This document shows positions 5,640 through 8,702 of a DNA stretch of 8,702 nt, in pieces. Each line of letters begins with the position of its first letter. Position 1 is the first letter of the stretch. The translations under genes were made by a program, and so were the position numbers. The notes below the pieces were generated by a model, which was given only the letters and a program-made list of their open reading frames with translations, ran no database searches and was not told the DNA's origin. Where the stretch lies: the NCBI GenBank assembly GCA_003219925.1, contig QHQU01000090.1, forward strand, positions 1-8,702, read 5' to 3'. Origin of the DNA: Verrucomicrobiota bacterium (lineage in GTDB: Bacteria; Verrucomicrobiota; Verrucomicrobiia; Chthoniobacterales; UBA10450).

Positions 5640-6640
5640 AAATCGAGCGCGCGGTCTGGCTGTTTGTCCTCACCATTACCGGCCTGCGTCTGGCATTGCT
5701 GGGAACGACCGATCTGCAATTCGACGAGGCGCATTACTGGATGTGGTCGCAGCGACTCGCGCCCGCTTATTTCAGCAAAGGCCCCGGAGTGGCTTTCGCC
5801 ATCCGCGCCAGCACGATAATTTTTGGGTCGAACGAATTCGGGGTGCGCTTTTTCAGCCCATTGCTTGGCGCCGGAACCAGCCTGCTTTTGTTTTACTTGG
5901 GACGCCGAATGTTCAATGCGTCAGCCGCGCTTGGGGCGGTGATCGGATTAAACGCGACCCCGATTTTCAACCTTGGTGCCTTCCTCATGACGATCGATCC
6001 GCTTTCGCTCTTTTTCTGGGTCGCGGCCATGTTTTCGTTTTGGTGTGTGGTGGAGAAGAGCCCGAAATTTTCCTGGCACTGGCCCCTGACGGGAGTTCTT
6101 ATCGGTCTCGGGTTCTTGTGCAAATACACCAATGTATTTGAGCTGCTCTCCATCATCGTCGTTCTCGCGCTCATCCCAAAGCTGCGGGTGGAATTTCGAC
6201 GGCCCGGTTTTTACCTTATGCTGCTAATTTTCGCGGCGTTTTGTGTGCCGCCGGTGCGATGGAACCAGGAACGCGCCTGGGCGACGGTGGCGCATCTGAA
6301 ATCGCGCGGCGGCGTCAACCAGGGTGTCGGTTTTCATCCGCTGGAATTTCTCTCGTTTATCGGGGAACATTTTCTTGTCTATTCGCCCCTGCTTTTTCTC
6401 GGCCTCGCCGTCGCGGTAATCGCATTGTGGAAACGTTCGCAACAGCAGCCGCGCCGGCTTTTTCTGATGTGGTTTGGCCTTCCGGTGTTCGCATTTTATG
6501 CCCTGCTCTCGCTCAATAAAGCCGCCGCGCCGAACTGGGACGCGCTCGCTTTCCCCAGTTTTGCACTGCTTGCGGTCGCTTTCTGGCAGCCACATTTATC
6601 TGGCGATCTCTCGCCGGTTGCGCCCTCGGCCTCGGACTAA
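5636..6640 (+). CDS. GT39 (ArnT/PMT-like) membrane glycosyltransferase, N-terminal part, frameshifted
   Basis: This is the first 334 residues of a polytopic glycosyltransferase that would transfer a sugar from a polyprenyl-phosphate donor on the outer face of the inner membrane. The acidic catalytic motif lies in the first periplasmic loop after TM1, as LQFDEAHYWMWSQRL (D30, E31), followed by PAYFSKGPG. A second conserved acidic motif, TIDPLSLFFW (D121), follows. Many hydrophobic helices extend to about residue 300. The family then expects AAPNWDALAFPSFALLAVAFW plus another helix and a soluble C-terminal domain. Here the frame runs into SGDLSPVAPSASD and stops. The expected helix (FIWRSLAGCALGLGLIMSMLALDSD) continues in another frame from about 6585-6600 into the next entry. 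The start is GTG, overlapping the PAP2 stop by 4 bp. Intact, the product would be about 520 residues. Confidence 0.85.
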   Translation: MKIERAVWLFVLTITGLRLALLGTTDLQFDEAHYWMWSQRLAPAYFSKGPGVAFAIRASTIIFGSNEFGVRFFSPLLGAGTSLLLFYLGRRMFNASAALGAVIGLNATPIFNLGAFLMTIDPLSLFFWVAAMFSFWCVVEKSPKFSWHWPLTGVLIGLGFLCKYTNVFELLSIIVVLALIPKLRVEFRRPGFYLMLLIFAAFCVPPVRWNQERAWATVAHLKSRGGVNQGVGFHPLEFLSFIGEHFLVYSPLLFLGLAVAVIALWKRSQQQPRRLFLMWFGLPVFAFYALLSLNKAAAPNWDALAFPSFALLAVAFWQPHLSGDLSPVAPSASD

Positions 6641-6642
6641 TC

Positions 6643-7200
6643 ATGAGTATGCTGGCTTTGGATAGCGACATGCTGCGGAGCGTCGGGATTGAGATTAAGC
6701 GGCGCGACCCGTCTGATGGCATGCGCGGCTGGAAAAGCGCGACTCTGGCGTTAGAAAATTTTCGTATCCAGTTCGAGCGAGAAACGCAGGAGAAATTTTT
6801 CCTGATCGCGGACGAACGTGATCGCGCCTCCGAGATCGCCTTCTATTTGCACGATAAACGCAGCGAAGGACCAGGGCACCCGCCTTGTTACATTGTCGAG
6901 TCCCAGGACGTGGTGAATCAATTTTCGTTCTGGCCGCGGTATGACGAATTTGTCGAGCGCCCGCCCGGCACGCCAAATTCGGAAGACCAGAGCTATACCG
7001 AAGAAGGCGGCGTCAATTTATTTACCGGACGAAGCGCTCTCTACATCCAGGACGCCGGGCGCAAAAGAATTCCGCACAATCTGCAGGCCGGTTTTTCCTG
7101 GGTTGATCGTGTCGCTCGGATCGAAGTGCGCCGTTTCGGAAGACTTGTTCGCGCCTGGGACGTTTACCTTTGCCTGCGGTATCGGACGCTGCCGCTATGA
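6643..7200 (+). CDS. C-terminal part of the same GT39 glycosyltransferase, separated by a frameshift
   Basis: This reading frame (185 codons from the internal ATG) looks like the soluble C-terminal domain belonging to the preceding glycosyltransferase rather than an independent gene. It begins in mid-helix (MSMLALDSD), and the same frame is open and sensible upstream to about 6585, giving FIWRSLAGCALGLGLI. Recognisable text includes KRRDPSDGMRGWKSATLALE, FLIADERDRASEIAFYL, YIVESQDVVNQFSFWPRYDEF and NLFTGRSALYIQD. No Shine-Dalgarno precedes ATG 6643. Its TGA overlaps the ATG of the GT2 gene (ATGA). If the break is real the transferase is probably inactive or made as two pieces. If it is an assembly error, the true gene is 5636-7200. 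Codon style and protein conservation look undecayed on both sides of the break. Confidence 0.8.
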   Translation: MSMLALDSDMLRSVGIEIKRRDPSDGMRGWKSATLALENFRIQFERETQEKFFLIADERDRASEIAFYLHDKRSEGPGHPPCYIVESQDVVNQFSFWPRYDEFVERPPGTPNSEDQSYTEEGGVNLFTGRSALYIQDAGRKRIPHNLQAGFSWVDRVARIEVRRFGRLVRAWDVYLCLRYRTLPL

Positions 7201-7898
7201 GCGACGTCTCGGTAGTTGTTCCGCTTTACAACGAAGAGCAGAGCGTCGCGATGTTGCAGCGCGAATTGGCGGACGCGCTCACCGGGCTCGATTACGAAAT
7301 CATTTTTGTGGACGATGGTTCGCAGGACAAAACTGGTGCCCGGATCGCAGCCAATCCGCGGACCCGGGTTCTGCACTTCGAAAAAAATGCCGGACAAAGC
7401 GCGGCTATTTTCGCTGGTTTGCAGGCGGTGCGCAGCGAGGTCGCGGTCTTAATCGATGGCGACTTGCAAAATGATCCGGCCGATATTCCGCGACTGCTGG
7501 CGGAGATTTCACGCGGCGCCGATCTGGTGTGCGGGTATCGCGCGCGGCGCAAGGACACTTTGCTGAAACGCATCACCAGCCGCGTCGCGAATTTTGTCCG
7601 TAGCCGGTTTACGCGGGACGGTGTTCGCGATACTGGTTGCACCTTAAAGGCGATGCGACGGGATTGCATCGGGGCGCTGGTTCCATTCAAGGGCATGCAC
7701 CGTTTCATCCCCGCATTGGTGAAAGGAGCGGGATATCGGCTGGTTGAGATTCCAGTGAATCATCGTCCGCGTCGTTTCGGCCAAAGCAAATACAACCTCG
7801 GCAATCGCGCCCTCCGCGCCACCGTCGACATGTTTGGCGTGCGCTGGCTCTTGTCGCGCCGGCTTAATTATCAGGTGCGGGACGATTCTGCCAGGTAA
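7197..7898 (+). CDS. GT2-family polyprenyl-phosphate sugar synthase-like glycosyltransferase (DPM1/ArnC type)
   Basis: This is a predicted 233-residue GT-A-fold glycosyltransferase. It shows SVVVPLYNEE at the N terminus, IIFVDDGSQD (D39, D40) for nucleotide binding, LIDGDLQNDP (D87-G-D89) for metal and donor phosphates, GCTLKAMRRD, KGMHRFIPAL (165-174) and PVNHRPRRFGQSKY. These last motifs are typical of enzymes that charge dolichyl- or undecaprenyl-phosphate with a sugar. Unlike ArnC-type enzymes it has no C-terminal transmembrane pair, ending soon after MFGVRWLLSRRL, so it is probably peripheral to the membrane. ATG 7197 is preferred over the in-frame ATG at 7170 because it gives the ATGA overlap with the upstream stop and the standard start MSDVSVVVPLYNEE. 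Its product would be the lipid-linked donor used by the neighbouring GT39 enzyme; that link is inference. Confidence 0.9.
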   Translation: MSDVSVVVPLYNEEQSVAMLQRELADALTGLDYEIIFVDDGSQDKTGARIAANPRTRVLHFEKNAGQSAAIFAGLQAVRSEVAVLIDGDLQNDPADIPRLLAEISRGADLVCGYRARRKDTLLKRITSRVANFVRSRFTRDGVRDTGCTLKAMRRDCIGALVPFKGMHRFIPALVKGAGYRLVEIPVNHRPRRFGQSKYNLGNRALRATVDMFGVRWLLSRRLNYQVRDDSAR

Positions 7899-7906
7899 TA
7901 CCCAGA

Positions 7907-7929
7907 GATCAAAATTCGCTTTTTTGATC
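7907..7929. terminator. A/T-rich hairpin between convergent genes, possible bidirectional terminator
   Basis: GATCAAAA (7907-7914) pairs with TTTTGATC (7922-7929) around a 7-base loop, 8 bp after the GT2 stop and inside the 67-bp spacer between convergent genes. The stem is A/T-rich at its loop end and lacks a strong GC core, so it is only a modest terminator candidate for either direction. Confidence 0.35.
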
Positions 7930-7965
7930 ATTTGGCGGATCCCAGTTCTCGTGTTTTTGGGGTTC

Positions 7966-8688
7966 TTATTTCCAGACGCCGAGGTCGCGCAATTGCGTCG
8001 TGGCAATGCCGGCCCAGTTATTGTTTGAAGCGGGGCACGCCGGACTCGGATGCAAAATCTGGCCGATGCGCGGCGGCGGATTGGCGATTACTTCACGCGC
8101 GCGCTTTCCAGCGAAATCACCCACGCCGACGAGCCATTCGGGTTCCAGGATGCGAACAACTTCCCGCAAATGATCATCACACGGGGCGAACAGTAGCGTC
8201 CGCTCGTTCGCGGGGAGTTTGTCCGGCGTTCGATTTCGCCCGCTCGCCTCACAAAACGCCAGTGGGCAATAATTCATGACTATGTGCTCCTGGAAAAATT
8301 TTGCAGCAGAGCCAAAGCGTTTCGCGAACAATCCCCACAAGCGTTGGCCGCTAATTTCACTGCGCGAGCAATCGAATCCCGTCACCGGTCGCTTCGGATG
8401 TTCGTCCCGTGCATGATCAATTCTTGCGTGAATACCCAGCCAATCGCGCACGGCGGCGATTTGACCGAACGGGACACCGGTTTGCGCCATACCAAACGGA
8501 CCGGGATTCATTCCGAGGAATAACACGCGCTTAGGGCTATTTCCGTAGCGTCTCAGGTAGATCTCATGCGCGCGCCAGGCGTAAATGAGCGGGTTGTAAA
8601 CGTACGCGACCGGCGCGGCGAAGCGCATTTCGGCAACAGCGTCGCGGAGACGTTTCGCCGCGATGATTAACGAATCACTGGTTGCCAT
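7966..8688 (-). CDS. SMUG-type single-strand-selective uracil-DNA glycosylase
   Basis: This is a predicted 240-residue base-excision-repair enzyme that removes uracil (and in this family often oxidised pyrimidines) from DNA. Motif 1, GMNPGPFGMAQTGVPFG (59-75), is the SMUG signature, with N61 at the position of the catalytic Asn. NYCPLAF (139-145) provides the Asn that reads the uracil ring. Motif 2, HPSP (213-216), carries H213, and NNNWAG follows as in SMUG proteins that continue HPSP...N-W. The N-terminal FAAPVAYVYNPLIYAW is also family-typical. ATG 8688 gives a complete protein; no clear Shine-Dalgarno is visible in the 14 bases left upstream. It converges with the glycan operon and appears to be a stand-alone gene. 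SMUG is common in animals and patchy in bacteria, so horizontal transfer somewhere in its history is plausible. Residue numbering and function follow from family homology. Confidence 0.92.
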   Translation of the reverse strand: MATSDSLIIAAKRLRDAVAEMRFAAPVAYVYNPLIYAWRAHEIYLRRYGNSPKRVLFLGMNPGPFGMAQTGVPFGQIAAVRDWLGIHARIDHARDEHPKRPVTGFDCSRSEISGQRLWGLFAKRFGSAAKFFQEHIVMNYCPLAFCEASGRNRTPDKLPANERTLLFAPCDDHLREVVRILEPEWLVGVGDFAGKRAREVIANPPPRIGQILHPSPACPASNNNWAGIATTQLRDLGVWK

Positions 8689-8702
8689 ATTTGATGTTAC
8701 GA

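Noticed and set aside
6224..6595. 123-codon minus-strand frame inside the GT39 gene
   Set aside because: Shadow frame on a clearly conserved membrane protein; composition is typical of antisense GC-rich coding sequence.
6580..6600. Programmed ribosomal frameshift joining the GT39 halves
   Set aside because: No A/T slippery heptamer, no upstream Shine-Dalgarno stimulator and no obvious pseudoknot were seen; mutation or sequence error is simpler.
7292..7708. 138-codon minus-strand frame inside the GT2 gene
   Set aside because: Antisense shadow of a well-supported glycosyltransferase.

Overview
The window looks like a chromosomal contig from a free-living Gram-negative bacterium of the Verrucomicrobia, probably soil Chthoniobacterales. 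This placement is an inference from protein style, not a database result. It rests on the gap-pgk-tpi order, a decayed secreted protein ending in a 'GNYTAIVRGVG...TGLALLEIY' tail of a kind I associate with that group, a SMUG-type uracil-DNA glycosylase, and dispersed palindromic repeats of the TCATC-CGAGCG-AGCCGAGGGA kind.

Left part (1-3575, + strand): a lower-glycolysis operon. It holds glyceraldehyde-3-phosphate dehydrogenase (cut at the window edge), a four-helix-bundle protein of the 23S-rRNA intervening-sequence family, phosphoglycerate kinase and triosephosphate isomerase. The four-helix-bundle gene sits between gap and pgk. Imperfect inverted hexamer-repeat arms flank it: one in the gap-side spacer, one forming its own 3' coding end. 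Its 3' end also supplies the Shine-Dalgarno and stop/start overlap for pgk. This is the most unusual structure in the window. An 85-bp imperfect palindrome separates pgk from tpiA.

Middle (3576-5009): a decayed secreted cyclophilin-like gene (- strand, frameshifted and internally deleted) converges on tpiA. About 240 bp of repeats follow, namely a diverged second copy of the pgk-tpiA palindrome and a pair of strong hairpins. Next is a secreted LolA-like protein (- strand), divergent from the next operon across only 42 bp.

Right part (4989-7898, + strand): an envelope or lipid-linked glycan operon with stop/start overlaps. It encodes a PAP2 lipid phosphatase, a GT39 (ArnT/PMT-like) membrane glycosyltransferase broken into two reading frames near 6590, and a DPM1/ArnC-like GT2 glycosyltransferase. 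Together they fit synthesis and use of a polyprenyl-phosphate-linked sugar. A SMUG-family uracil-DNA glycosylase gene (- strand, 7966-8688) converges on this operon. No tRNA, rRNA, CRISPR array or transposase gene was seen.
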